A stretch of 64,000 nucleotides of DNA from Diploscapter coronatus. Taxonomy: Eukaryota; Nematoda; Chromadorea; Rhabditida; Rhabditidae. A program made the translations under genes and the position numbers. Of this stretch, positions 14,821 through 27,825 are shown piece by piece (the stretch's first letter is position 1; every line of letters begins with the position of its first letter). The notes under the pieces are model-generated. The model was not told the origin of the DNA. It worked only from the letters and a program-made list of their open reading frames with translations, and did not search any database. The DNA lies in NCBI GenBank assembly GCA_964036155.1, contig OZ038422.1, positions 83,413,201-83,477,200 of the forward strand, read 5' to 3'.

Positions 14821-16694
14821 ATGAGCCTAACACGGCGACGACGATCCATTTTATTTCCACCACAACTCTATTTGGGTACGTATCATGATTTTTATTTGGT
14901 AAAAAAACATTTGTTTGAATTTTCAATAGATCTTTAAAAATTAGTATGATCAATTCCAACGATCTCTTCAATATCTCCGACAAAAAAGTGCTAGAATAAA
15001 TACTATACTAATTTTTCTACTCCCAGAATTTATTGGATGACAAAATAGTTTGATGAATTGCAGTTTATTTATGTCTGCCTATTTTGATAAGAGCTACAAC
15101 TGAGGAGCCTGAGGTAAAAGTCGTTGGAACGACAGGCACGGTCGCCATCATTGATGGTCATGTCAGCACTCCCAGTAAAACGCTACACGCTCAGATCAAT
15201 GATTTGTGGTAAGCAATTAGACAAGCTATGATGAACCTCTCTGAAGCTCAAATTATTCTCTTATCATTACCACTTTTTCTATGTAAAATTTGGAGATTCT
15301 GATAAAGTCATTCAGCAGAAAATGTTCAGATTCGATGAGTGATATGAAGAGTGCAAAACATTTAAATTCTTGTTTAAACCGGACTTTATGAGTTTGCATT
15401 GATTTATTGAATGAAATTTCACTATCTGGAAAAATCCTGTATATTTCAGGTGTGGTGCAGAATCATTAGGACAGCATATTGCGTCGGAATATGGCGAATT
15501 CACACGACTACGGGACGGGAAGGTAAGATCGAGCATGAAGTGATCATCTTAGTTCTGTGTCCATATGATATTTTTAGGTATTTACAGGCACTGTAACGAA
15601 TGGCAAAGTGTTCATGGAGATCGGCAAGGCGCCTGCAAATCTCGCTGGCTCGTATCGATGTGAAATTAGGACACTCGATAAGAAGCTTTACAATGGGCTT
15701 CTTGAAGTTTATGGTATGCCTTTTAGACTTTTTAATATGATTACTCAAAGATTATCACATCATTCCCCCAACTTTCGATAAGTTTATAAAATCTCAAGTC
15801 GACCTTCAAGCATTTCTTCTTCTGAAAATGACTATTTCAGAAATTTCTCGTGCTTCTAAAATTTTCTATAAAATAGAAAATCTACGCTAGTTTTCCTTCA
15901 AATACCTAAAACGTTTTTTTTTTTTTTTAAATCTTAAGATATTACGTAGAAAGTTTCAGTTCCTCCTGTACTTATATTCGAGAAGAACGCGAAGGTAGTC
16001 GAGGCGACAAACAGCACTCCGCCACAAATCGTGGGTGAGTCATCGCATCATTCGAGTCATCATGCTAGGGCAATTCATCAGACAAACTCCATGATTTAGG
16101 CGAGTCCATCGAAGTGGCTGAGGGAGATCCGCTTTCCCTCGAATGCCCTATATTCTCGCATCCTAAAGCTACCGTCATTTGGCAGAAGGACGGGAAAACT
16201 GTCGGTATGTGTTTAGAATTGTATGACAAAATCTTGGATATAAATGTTTTCACACTAAATTCATGTTTAAACCGTATAATTCATCTTGATTTTTTATGCC
16301 AAGCATTACACCAGCCATGTGTGTTATGTTGAAATAAAATGTTTGTTGAAAACTACGATTACACGAAAAGCCAGAGATCAAATACATCGAAAAGTCGTAC
16401 ATTTTCTTGTAACAAAATGAATTGCTTTAGACCCGACTGACATAATCACTTATCAGGAGACGACGTTATTCATTAACGGCACATCGACATTCGATAGTGG
16501 CTCGTATCGATGTATTGCTGACAATTCGTTCCCCCTCACAGTGGACGGACAGGCTGAATCGTTCAAATTGTATTACGATTTGAACGTTACCGTTCTCGCC
16601 ACGATTGCAGGTAAAATTTCTGAATTTTTAGGACATTTTACTATCATATTGCCGACGTCTTAAGATATGATAAGTTGAGCGAGCTGAATTAAAC

Positions 16695-16728
<34 letters not shown>

Positions 16729-16825
16729 TTATGATTAAAAACGAGATCCTTATTTTTCAATTTTAGATGAGCAACTGAGGAATAAAACAGGCAGCAGCAA
16801 TCTCATCACCATCTTGAAATTGTAA
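14821..16825 (+). CDS. Secreted two-immunoglobulin-domain protein
   Basis: Eight exons: 14821-14875, 15064-15208, 15450-15522, 15578-15713, 15960-16034, 16100-16204, 16431-16610, 16767-16825, giving 275 aa. The basic start followed by a hydrophobic run (YLVYLCLPILI) looks like a signal peptide. Ig domain 1 (about residues 36-115) has LWCG as the first cysteine region and GSYRCEI as the second; Ig domain 2 (about 140-230) has LECP, VIWQKDG and SGSYRCIAD. Several N-x-S/T sequons are present (NST, NGT, NVT, NKT). No transmembrane helix or GPI signal is apparent at the C-terminus. Size and architecture recall the small two-Ig ZIG proteins of C. elegans that maintain neuron position, but orthology is not shown. 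Confidence 0.85.
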
Positions 16826-17220
16826 ATAAATTATTCGTCTCATAAATTTATTTCTGATAACAGACAAATCAACAAAATATCGTAGTTTTCAATAAAAAGT
16901 GAATTTCTCATTTTCAACTAAAGATTCCTCTTTTAGACCCGGTTGATAAGAATTATTCAATTCGAAACTGTAAGAATCATTTCCCTCTCTCGTCGTTTAG
17001 ATTTAAATTTAGGTAATTCAAGAACGAAATGGTCATAAATGAATGAAAAAGTATGGGACATTATTTGTAAAAAGTGAGTTTGAGGATGTACAATTCTTCA
17101 ATCCTCTCCCTTCCAAACAAAAAATCACTTTCTTCTTACGAATAACGTACCATAATTGTACATATTTAGCGTTTAATTTTAATACCGTTTCACCTTTCCG
17201 AATTATCCTAAATGCCCTAT

Positions 17221-19053
17221 CTAATCGAGGAAAGTGTAGCCAGCAGGCCGTTTGACTTCATTTAACAGATGCGAATGCAGTTCCTTGTGCAGGAGAGACG
17301 CGACGCGCAGAGCCAATTCGGCCATTTCCCTCATCGAAACTGGATCCAAGCTGCCACCGGACATCTTTCGAATCAGACTCAGACGATTCTCCGTTTGACC
17401 GGTTATGTGCTGAAAAATAATCGTTAAATGAAAATAATAAAAAAAACATCATTTTTCCAATTTCGACATTTGTCTTCATAGAAAAATTACAACTTTGCTT
17501 TTCTACTGTTGAATTTTAGATTTTCAGTTTAGAACTCGAATTTTCTCTGCATTTTAAGGAGAATTGACAAATTTACCATCTTATTACTGAACGAGAATCC
17601 GAAGCAAACAGCCGACCGAATGCAGGTCTCCTCGTTCAGACTGCAGTCTACCACATTCGCTTTGCCCAGCTTGTTGACAGAAACGATCACGGGGAATCTA
17701 GGTAATTTAAATTAAAATAGGGAAAGCTCTTGTATTCCGCGAACAATCGAATATTACGGGAAGATTTTCAAAGCATGAAAAAAGCGAATTTCATATTATG
17801 TGAAAGAGTCGTACAGTATTATATCATTCAAACCGTCTATTCAAGGAATTGTCAAAATCAATCCGAGTAGAATAATGTACGAAAAAGCTATGCTTTTCAG
17901 CAGGATTCATTGTTCTATGAGAATAAAGGATAATTTCAAGAGTGTACCGTGTAGTGTCGAGATTCCAGACCTTGCCCATTTCGGACATTTCCACAGTCAC
18001 TCGATTCTCATCCGCAGGCTTCGTCTCCACCTCGCAAATGTTCGTGTCAGTGAGGGCTGCTATCGCCTAAAAATATTTTTTTAGAAAAAAAAACGTCACA
18101 AAAGTTAGCAGATTTTAAAAGACAGGAAGTGAAAAGAAATGAGATAAGTAGAAATTTCGCATTATGTGCTCATTTGATTTTTTTACCTTCTCGAATGTAA
18201 AATTATAATCCGGAAGTCTTTCAAAAATTACCCCAATAGAAGCGGCCTCAATGATACTTCCACCGTACTGCAGAATGACGATGTCGACGTGCAGAATCCA
18301 GACGTGAGAAGGGGAAACGGCTAGTCTGAAAATAGATTTCTGATTTGAAATTTCCAAGAAGAAGAAGAATAATCATACTTTTCGAAATCAGGAACGACAT
18401 AATCATTGCTGTAGGCGGTTCGCAGGGCACACGCTATTTCATCCGCGAACTCGTTGCCGCCTTTGCCTGATAAAAATAATTGAGTTTTTGAGAAACGGCA
18501 AGAAATATGAAATTTCAAAGTATACTTTCAAAAAATTTACTACTGAAGAAAAATGTGAGAATCTTTAAAAAAAATTTAAAGTGAAAAAAGTACCTTCAAA
18601 TTGTGGCGTGGCATTTGCAGAACAGTCGACAGAGAACCGTATTCTGTCTTGAACGGCCGCGGAATCCTCCACAGATTGCAGTTCGCATTTCACGCCGACC
18701 TGGAAAAACAAGGGTTTTTCTGAGTTTGAAGAACTTGTAACTTGGATTTCAAATTTTTCAAAAAGCCCAACTTGGGGACGATACGAATTAAGCATTGATA
18801 AATTAAAAAAAAAAAAAAAAAAGACTTGTTCCTTACCAGCAAATCGGTGGTGGCGAATCTGACACGGGCAGATCCGTCAGTCGTGTCGATCACACCGCTC
18901 TCCACCATAATATTTCGAAAATCTTCGCACCTCAATAAAAAAAATTTTTGAGTATAGAAATTTTCGAAAGTACCTCCTTCCATCAACCCGATAATCCGCT
19001 TCAGCCCCGCTGATTATGAACACCTTCTCGCCGTCGCTCAGTCGATTCTCCAT
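17221..19053 (-). CDS. EXOSC7: Exosome complex component RRP42
   Basis: RNase PH-fold subunit of the nine-subunit RNA exosome ring, acting in nuclear and cytoplasmic 3'-5' RNA decay. Exons from the 5' end (on the - strand): 19053-18974, 18930-18837, 18699-18594, 18466-18379, 18325-18187, 18066-17948, 17697-17577, 17409-17221; about 311 aa against 291 in human. The start (ENRLSDGEKVFI) and the RVDGRRCEDFR motif near residue 22 are the RRP42 signature. CELQSV-, RTAYSND- and NLDTTRFPVIVSVN-type segments follow, with a helical C-terminal domain. Catalytic phosphorolytic residues are not expected in this subunit. The ATG is immediately preceded by TTTTTCAG, a strong trans-splice indication. It diverges from MFF across 19054-19764. 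Confidence 0.9.
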
Positions 19054-19764
19054 CTGAAAAAATATATATATAAAAAAAAAAAAAAACAAAGAAAGGAAAA
19101 ATGGCGCAGCAAGTGTTCCAAAATGCATGTTTGGTGCAGAAATGCAAAACTGCGCCAAGAGCCAAGTCGATTTCGAGCATGTGCATTTTTGGCGTTGCTT
19201 CATTTCTCATTTTTCTTTCTTCGGACATTGTGAATTTCTGATCAGTTTTATCTGGATTTTATTCATTTTTAGCTTTTCCAGTATATTTTTAATCTCAATT
19301 TAGGCATTTTCGTATTGACTCAACTCACTGATAATCTCTTGCATGATTTTATTTTATTTCGCATGGATTTTCAGCTAATTTCTCCGGTTCGTCAATTTGT
19401 TGTTTTCCGTAATTCCGTTTAGTCCTGCTGCGGCGTTCTGTTTGCTTCCCATCTGCTATCACATCTGTCTCCTTCTCTGCGTCTCTAATCAGTCTTCTTT
19501 CTGTCTCCGCAGCCTGTGTCTGCATTGCTGCGTTGCCTTTCTGTTGTGCTGTTCAGTTCAGTCGTTGAGTGATTCAGTACGCCCCTTAGCCCTGTCAGTT
19601 TTATTCCATTTCTGCATTTCTGCAGCCCCGTTTCATCCAATCGATTTTCGAATTCAAACGGCCAAACATCGTCAGGTAACTTCGGGAAATTTCAATAGAA
19701 AAATTTTAGATTCTTTCAAAATGCCTGATTTTTGATAGTTTCTGAAATTTCAGCAACTAGCCGC
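19054..19764. other. Divergent intergenic region between RRP42 and MFF
   Basis: About 700 bp between two divergently transcribed genes, probably holding both promoters. Bases 19420-19660 are T/C-rich on the + strand, like the region before the Ig gene, and may be MFF 5' leader. No coding exon can be supported. AATTTCAG ends at 19753, shortly before the MFF ATG. Confidence 0.45.
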
Positions 19765-22376
19765 ATGCAAACCTACAAACGCAGAGGACCTTCAGTTGCC
19801 ACGTGAGTTTTCAACCCTATTCAAAATGAGCGAATGAATAATGCACGTTGGTTATCAGCTTGTTTACCATTAACACTGATCAATTTTGTCAATGGCATGA
19901 ACAAATTCACAATTCTTCACGAAAATTTTTGTACGACATCATTTTTATCGAGTTTTGAAGAGACCATCAATTATCTCACTTTTCTCCCTTGCTAAACTGA
20001 AATTTCGATTTCCTTTTTCAAACCGCTTTCACGTTTGCATCATGATTTGTGCGCTTTTGTCTGTCATTTCACCTTTGCTCCCCCTCTTTCCCTCACTTCT
20101 CTTCCTCACAATTAGCAATGTTTCGTTTTCAAATGTCGCTCGAAAGTTGTGAAACATGCAAAATGACGAAGTGAATAATAAAAATGACAGAGTTTCAGCA
20201 CTCAAATGATCGTGCCTGATCACATTTTGGCAACCGGAGAAGAAGCCAAATATGCAACTCTCGATGTGAGTAATTTTCAATTTAATAGCTACAATTTTTG
20301 GAAAATATCGCCAGAACTCGCTGAAACATCTATGAAATGTATACAGGAGTGTTCTAGGGTAACCCTTACCCACAGTGCTTTAAACTGTTCGGCGCACCAT
20401 TTTTTTCCAGAAAAAAACCTATTGTAACGTTCTATCTATGCATCATTATCATTATTTTAAAATATTTCTCCATTGAAAAATATTCCCCGACACTAAACAT
20501 AATTTCTTTAAAACTTTATGCTAAGCTAGAAAAAAAATATTTTAGAGGGCTTCGCCGGACAGGATAAAGGAAGCCAAACCATTCTGTTACCCATTCAAAA
20601 TTTTTAGCAATTTTCTCACTGTTTTCCCAAAAATATATAATCTTGGACACCACTAAATGTAGAAAATTTAAGACATAGCTGGAAGGGAAGAGAATTTGAT
20701 TCCATTAAATCCTAATCTTCAGGCCAAGAACCGTGCAAATCGTCTGAGTCTTCTGGAGCAAATGACAGTCCCCGACCGAATTGTGATGGATGGCGGCGAC
20801 AGATACAAGGGATTCGAGGCCACTCCCAGGGAGGTCATCAGAATGGACAACATATTCGATGTTAAGGTGGGCATAAAATGAACATTTCTGGCTCCTAAAT
20901 TTAAAACTGAATGCATAGATAGATAGAGCATAACAAGAGTAAGATAGCGTAAATGGCATAAGAAGAATGCTCTCTCATACAGGAATTTTATATTTTGCTC
21001 GTAACTAAACTAGAAATGATATATATATATATATTTCAGACGGACGCTGACATGATGCACGTGCCGCAGACACTGACAGTCGCAGAGACGTCTTCTCCTG
21101 ATGAAGCCGTCAAAAGGCCTGTCAGTGCGAATGTGAGCTGACCGTTTCGAGTTTCTAGCATTTTCTAAGCTATCTGCAAATCGTGTGACATCAACATCTC
21201 AACACATGCGAAATAGTTGGTGGTTTAGCTAGGGCATTGGGTGGTAGGCTTTCTTTTCCCCCAACTATTTCGCATGTTTTGAGATCTTGAATTCGGGCGG
21301 TTTCCAAGTTGTCCATTTTTGGGATAAAAAATCAGTTTGTTTCAATTTATCTTAATATATTTTGAAAGTTCCCTTTTCAAAACTCAAAATTAAAGACTTG
21401 TAATTCAATTTTTCAACTATGATGATTTGAGGAAGACGTGCTGAGTACGAGTTCGATTGCAATCGAGGAGAATCCCCTGCAGCAGTTGAAAATCATGCGA
21501 CGACAGCTCAGTAAGAATGTTTCAATTTTAATTGAAGATTAAAATCGCGCCTACGTAAACTTTTCTCCCGGCTAGTCTCTCGCTATTTTCTTCTCCACGT
21601 TCTACTTCTTGATATTTTTCCCCGTTTTGGGAGAAAAGTCAACACTTGTTGAAGGAAAATTTACGCAGCCGAAAACCACAAGTTTCAGCTACAATTTCGC
21701 AACGCCTCTACGACCTCGAAGAGGAGAAAGACAGGCAGAAGAATCGCAATATGGTAAGGACTTTTGAGTTTATGGGCTTGAAAGGAGAAAACAACAATAG
21801 TTTTGAATTAATTAACAATATTCAGTAGATGATTGTGAGCAACCAATAACTACAGCCATGTTAAGCAATACCCTCCGAAAATTCCAAAAGTGGCCTATAT
21901 TTTTCTTCAAATTACTTCTGATCGATAGGCAGAATCATAAAATCACAATAATCGAAAAGAAATTTTAAAAAAAACTTTCTTGTAATTTTGGACGTTAAAA
22001 AGTAGGCATAATGCATTTCTCTGACCCTCATGATGAATATCTGGATGTTTCATGAAATTATCGATAATTACCGACAACTAGTTGAAAAATTACAAAATTT
22101 GAAGAAAAAATCGATAAAGCATCAAATTGCTAGATATCATTAGCTTTTTTTTATTAATGCATACAAATGTGCGACTTGACGCAGGTATGAAATATTTAAC
22201 TCCTGCATATATACCATTAAACATAATTAAAAGCTTAATATTTGATGGGAAACATTGCATTTGGAATATTTTACAAGAAATTTCATTTGATCCACGATAA
22301 GGACTTGCAGCTTTTTGCGGTAACGACACTTCTGAGCACTGCACTCGCTGCACTTATGATCTTCGTGCGTCGATAA
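19765..22376 (+). CDS. MFF: Mitochondrial fission factor-like tail-anchored protein
   Basis: Outer-membrane adaptor recruiting the dynamin DRP1 for mitochondrial and peroxisomal fission. Seven exons: 19765-19802, 20199-20265, 20723-20866, 21040-21132, 21432-21510, 21689-21753, 22311-22376, giving 183 aa, within the MFF/Tango11 range. Two copies of the short family motif are visible (MIVPDHILATG and MTVPDRIVMDGG, compare the M-x-VPERI-x-VAG repeats of MFF). A coiled coil follows (RLYDLEEEKDRQKNRNM), and the last exon encodes only the C-terminal anchor, about 17 hydrophobic residues ending VRR. That exon lies 557 bp downstream and is easily missed. The intron after 21132 contains a family 1 foldback repeat. 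Confidence 0.85.
21168..21314. repeat. Foldback repeat family 1 (copy 1)
   Basis: Inside an MFF intron. The arm 21195-21220 (ATCTCAACACATGCGAAATA...) pairs with 21260-21286 with very few mismatches. The downstream flank ends GGTTTCCAAGTTGTCC. A diverged second copy lies at 55246-55376, sharing GCTATCTG, GTGGTAGGCT, TGAGAT and TTTCCAAGTTG in order; shorter matches occur near 46795 and 54512. Confidence 0.7.
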
Positions 22377-23178
22377 TCGGAACCCATTTCGTACGGTTTC
22401 TGGCCGGACTCCAATTCTCTGATGATCTCCAAACAACTCATAAATAAACACGACCATTTGAAAGTGGCATATATCTAGGCTTCTAAGATTGAGTCAAGTT
22501 TCGCTAACACTGCGAGGTCTAATAGGAATCAACGTAAAATTAAACATAAGCGGAAAGTTGATTAGACCCTTCAATATTTCACTTTCATTAGAAGTCGTGA
22601 TAAACAAATGACACTATCAAATTATGCTTCATTTATTTATCTTTTGAAAGTTTTCAAAAAATGAAAAATGCCACATTTCCATTACCCCCAATGACTGACT
22701 GTGATGATATAAAACTCAACTCGAAATTTTTCAACTTGGAGATATATTTTTTTTTTAATATTTGATTTGATCCGAAATTTATTTTTTCCCAATTCTACAC
22801 CCTTTATATATGTACAACTTGTATCTTTTTGTATTTATCATTTATTCATTATTCACAATGAAAATATCGAAAAGTGAGTCGTCGAAACTCACAACTGGTT
22901 TTGAAATTGCAAATTAGCGATTCGTATTTATTATTCATAGATAGGGAGTACACATTTAGCTGAAGCATTTGACAACTGCTCATTGTTCATGTATGAAATT
23001 GTAAATCGGTAGGTTAGCAATAAATCAGTTCAAATGATAACTTGAAATTCAATGCAACGAGATCTCGTAGATGCAACACGATAAGTACAGAGAATACAGA
23101 AAATATGTGATTTAACATAATCTTGCCAACGAATAAATTGATCCTTATTTTATCATTGAGTTGGCGTAATCGTAATTA
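22377..23178. other. Convergent spacer between MFF and RYBP-like gene
   Basis: A+T-rich 3' flanks of two convergent genes. No gene, RNA gene or clear repeat is seen. Confidence 0.45.
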
Positions 23179-24439
23179 TTATTTCCTTTGTGAGTACTTG
23201 GTGACCCTCGCGTCGGCAGCAGGTTTCCTTCTGTATTCAGTTATCGTGACCGACTTTCCTCGAGCCACAACCGTTATCTTCTTTGGTGATGTTCTGGAAT
23301 TATTTTGAATACTTGATATAATTATTATCCAAGTTTGGGCATAGAATTCGTTCATGTTACTCCAAGATGTGTTTTCACATATCCTCCTACAAACGATAGT
23401 GAATTTGGCTCGGATCAGTGGAGAGACGAAATTCCGATCCCGATTTCGGCATTTTGAGGGTAATTCAATCCGATTCTGATTCAGAAATTTTTGAGAAGAA
23501 ATTCCGATTTCGACTTTTTAAAACTCAATTCCATAATATCCCTGATTCAGATGTCTTACAAAAAAAGACTACTCCAGGCTATTATTCTCCACCATACCTG
23601 TAAATAAGATGATCAGGAATCAGCGTGATTCTTCCTTTCGACTTCGAATCTGACGGACTCGTTGTGTCGGCTTTGGTCTTCGTGTTTCCACTCGATGTTG
23701 ATTCTGGCGAGTTTCGTGAATTCGATGGAGAACCAGTGCTGTGGTTGCGACGTCTGAAAACCATGGAATCATAAATTTAGCTATACATGCATCATTTGAA
23801 AATATCCTATACTGAAATGCATGGTAGGTTGAACATTTTGGAAACACCTTTTCTTTCACTATATTTCACATACCAAATACTTATATATCGTTTTTTTAAT
23901 TAGTCCAATTCCATAATTCCTACTTTGGAATGGTCTGCTGCTTCATGACAAAGTCGTGCACGGTCTTCTGCACAGCGACGATGTTGTCGTTGAGTCGCGG
24001 CTTCCTCGTCGACGTTCCTTTCCTCGTTTCGCACATCAGACACGAAAACGCTTCGAATTTGTTCCTGAATTTGTGTTAATATCGGCTTATTAGGAGATCT
24101 TGTCGCATGCAGTTTTCCTATCCTTCAAGAATTCAACTATCTTTCTAGCGTGTCAAAGCCAGCGATAAATATATCAGCGCAATTTATCAGGATTTGTCAT
24201 TGATAAATGAGAAAATTAATAAGAATGCGCGCAGGAATTATGAGAGTTTTTTTTTTTTTTATTTTTTTTTTTATAAAATAGCATAAATTATTCGTTTAGA
24301 TTTACCGAAAAGTGCAGACAGAGCAGTCCCAGGCACCAGCCTCGTCCTCCTCGTCATTCACGCTGCTTGTCGAGGTCTGGCTTGTCGACGGCGTCTGCTT
24401 CTCCTTTGATGCTCGACCTCTCTTCTTTCCACCCGACAT
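23179..24439 (-). CDS. RYBP: RYBP/YAF2-type Polycomb-associated zinc-finger protein
   Basis: RYBP/YAF2 proteins bind RING1 in variant PRC1 complexes and stimulate H2A ubiquitination. Four exons from the 5' end: 24439-24306, 24064-23924, 23753-23598, 23293-23179; 181 aa. A RanBP2-type zinc finger spans residues about 36-63 with cysteines in [10 protein letters not shown] and [11 protein letters not shown], directly followed by [11 protein letters not shown], the hallmark of this family. A Ser/Thr/Lys-rich linker leads to a C-terminal strand ([20 protein letters not shown]) resembling the RING1-binding segment of RYBP. The ATG follows a TTTTTGTAG acceptor by two bases. It lies 279 bp after the Hsp70 gene on the same strand. 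Family identification is strong; RYBP versus YAF2 cannot be separated in an invertebrate. Confidence 0.88.
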
Positions 24440-24718
24440 TTCTACAAAAATACTCAAAGGAATAAATTCCAAAAGCCAATTATATCATATAAAATTAAAA
24501 TTAAATAGTAACGCAGTTCAAAATTAGTACGTTGTAAATGCATAGCAGTTTTTAAATGATAAATTCAATGAAAGTATATATTGAAAATAATTTTAAAAAG
24601 TGAAAACTTTATTGAATAATTTATTAAAAAAAAAAAAAGAAAGTAGTCTCTTTAGAATACAATTAAAAACGAAAACATATGCACATCTTGCTTCATAACA
24701 TGAGGACGCTAATTGTGC

Positions 24719-27326
24719 TTAGGTTATCCATGTTTTCACAATATCGCGAGTGAGTCTGTTCAGTGTAACCGTTTCATCTACCGAAGGATAATATCTAAAT
24801 TGATCACAAATTATAAATTTTAACTCTTAAAATTTAAATTAATAGAGCCATACTTTCTTATTTTATTGGCGAACTCTTTCATTTTTGTCTCGTATAATTC
24901 CATTGGTTTAGGAATTTTCTCAGCCCATGCAAGATATTCGTTAACGATTTCAAATATTTTCTCTTTATCACCATTGCTCATCTAAATTAATGAATTAATT
25001 TTCAAACTAACGATAAGAATATTACCGATTTATCATCTTCCGCTGCGTGCTTTACTTGATAAATTTGACGAGTAAATTCATATAATGCTCGAATAAGCAC
25101 TTCAAACTCATCATCCTCTTTTTTGTTTCTCTTTGCTTCCGCAACAATATCTTCGATATTTGCCTAAATTATATCATATCAATGATAAATTAAGCTAATA
25201 TTTTGATTCCAACATCTTTATGCGGACATCCATCATATTGAATTTCAATCGATGCACTATTCCCATTTTCTACTTCTACCACAGTTACATGGAGAAGACC
25301 ATTTTGGTCTATTTCAAATATCGTCTAAACTTGTTCGCCTTTGTCTTCATTTTCAACTCCTTTTTAATGAAATAGAGTACCTTCATCTTATATCCTCTTC
25401 TGCTGTGCTGATTTTTCAAATTTAATTCAATATTACCGATTTTGAAATTATGTTTGCACTGTTTTCGTTCTCCTTCATAAATATCAGTATTAGTTGATTC
25501 TTGGTTATCTCTAGTTGTCTCAGTTAATAGAGTAGCCTAAATCAATCTTTAATTCTTGAGAAAATATACCTATTCAGCACTTTGCATGGATATTTTGTTC
25601 CTCTTTTGATTGCCAAGTACATGAAATCTCCACGAGTTTCTCGCCCTATCGATAGGGGAACGATATCATTGAAGACCAGTTGCAGGCTGTTACTCGATGG
25701 ACTTCTTGCCAGCGTTTTTGCCACCAGAGCAGCTCCTTTAGCGACTACTTCATCAGGGTTGTGGCGATTCCTTAAAGCTAGTATTAATAATGGTAGTAAA
25801 ATTGACACCTTCTATATAAAATACCAAATCTTTTCATCACCGAATTTTTCTTTCAGAAGATTCTGAACCATGGCAATGCGTGTAGATCCGCCCGCTAGAA
25901 TCTAAACTGACGTTGATTAAATTTGTCCTATTGGTTCATGCAAATTGATAAATTAACTATAAATGATCTGAAATTTTTACCACAATATCAATATCAGATT
26001 TATTCATCTGGGCTTGACGCAATGCTTCATCGACAATGTCTATGGTGCCTCTAATGGTCTTTCCGCATAATTCGTCGAATTTATTTCGGGTCAATTTTAA
26101 TTTCCAACCATCGGATGAAGTGTCATCAACCTAAATATTAAATCAATTGCGAAATTGTTTGATGATGCTCTAATCATACAAATATGTCGGTTATTTCGTG
26201 TGCTGATAATGCGATTTTCGCCTCAGTGCATGTTTCAAGTAGACGCTTCATCATTTTTGCATTGTGCTTGGGAAAATTGGAAAAATTCTTGAGGGCGTAA
26301 TTCATGATGATTTTATCGAGATCTTGCCCCCCTAAATCGTTTCTTTTCCCAAGAAAATAGTTGAAACGAAAATGATCAAATACCAAGATGATTATGCCCA
26401 GATGTAGCCAAGACTTTTATTGCATTGTTCCCTTCGCACATGACAATCGAAACATCGAGTGTGCCTAGAGTTTTGATGATATGAAGTGAAATTTTTCGGC
26501 AAATTATGCATCTGATTTCCAGTTGAAATTGAAACAGATTACCTCCGCCGAAGTCATAGACAAGCACTTTATTCGTGCCCTTATTGTGCAATCCATAAGC
26601 AATAGCAGCAGCGGTCGGTTCGTTTATCAGTCGAATCACTTCGATTCCGGCCAATTTCGCAGCTTCCATAGTTGCGTGTCTTTGACGTTGATCGAAATTC
26701 GCAGGCACAGTTATTACTGCTTTAGTGACTTCGTCGTTTAGATATTTCTGAATGAGTATTCATAAATTTAATATTTATGTCTTTTATCTTTACCACGGCG
26801 ATTTTCTTCATCATCTTCAGAACTTCGGCAGAGACCTCTTCCGCGGCTAGCTTCTTCTCTCTTCCATTTTGAGTCAGCTTCACAAGGGGTTTCCCCTGAA
26901 ATTGATCGCAATTGTTTGAACTGACTAAAATTGTCCAACTCCGTTAGAAACGACAGTAAAAGGCCATAATTTCATATCTGACTGCACAGAAAAGTCATCG
27001 AACTGTCTGCCAATGAATCGCTTTGAATCTGAATTTCATTTTTTTGTTGGAAATTAATCCTGATATTTCAAAAATACCGTAGATGATATTCGTCGTTGAG
27101 GTTGCAGATCGCACTGCGGCTTTTCCGACATAGATTCCGTCATCCGAATAGGCAACGACTGATGGCGTCGTGTTAGCACCTAATAGACAAAAGTCAGCAT
27201 TTCGAGTTTTTTTTCGACGATAGAAATACCATCGAGATTAGTTATTGCTTCCGGCTCCCCGCTTGGACCGATAGTTGCGACACATGAAAACGTCGTGCCC
27301 AAATCAATTCCGATTATGGTGGGCAT
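24719..27326 (-). CDS. Divergent Hsp70-family chaperone without EEVD
   Basis: ATP-dependent chaperone of the cytosolic type: no signal peptide, no presequence and no KDEL. A continuous product of about 614 aa can be spliced from roughly 15 exons. The nucleotide-binding motifs are intact: [12 protein letters not shown] at the N-terminus, [34 protein letters not shown] and ILAGGSTR. The substrate domain carries [14 protein letters not shown] and [11 protein letters not shown]. The frame is kept only if two less obvious donors (GTGATG near 25850, GTGCTG near 25580) are used. The C-terminus ends TWIT and lacks the EEVD that binds TPR co-chaperones, as well as a Gly/Pro-rich tail. It is A+T-richer than its neighbours and strongly diverged, but shows no stop codon in the chosen model. 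A fast-evolving paralogue or an early pseudogene remain possible. Confidence 0.82.
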
Positions 27327-27825
27327 TCTGAAACGATAAATCATAGGAAATAAGTCAAATTCCCATTAGACCAATGATTTACAATTATAATTATAATTTC
27401 ATCGATATTTATGATAGAAATGAAGATCTTTGGTAGAAAAATGATGAATTTGAATATAAATTTATTCCAATATATTCTGTATTGTGCTGTTATAATAAAT
27501 ACTATTTATAATAAAAAAATAATTATAGTTCACGAATGTATATAGCTCGTTCTGATTATAAGAAAGAGGTTATTTGAAACACGAATACTTTTAATCAATA
27601 TTCTTTTATCTTTGCTAAAAGTGACAACTTCGAGAAGCTTTATTTCTAATGATAACGGAAATATGATGAATTCTGATTAATTTTACCCATATCATGGGAA
27701 TAAATAATCCGCAAAATGTGACGTCAAAATAGTGTCTCTTTATTCACAAAATAATTATGATAAATGAATAGCTCAAAGCAAGATAGCCTTTTGCGAACTT
27801 CAAATACCAAGTCGATATCAATCTA

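Noticed and set aside
14550..14937. Overlapping frames in the pyrimidine-rich tract upstream of the Ig gene
   Set aside because: Compositional Ser/Pro/Leu-rich products; the tract ends at the Ig gene's ATG and looks like a 5' leader or promoter.
24719..27326. Hsp70 gene as an obvious frameshifted pseudogene
   Set aside because: First reading suggested frame breaks near 25810 and 25560, but alternative GT donors restore a single frame with conserved Hsp70 segments on both sides, so it is listed as a gene with a caution.
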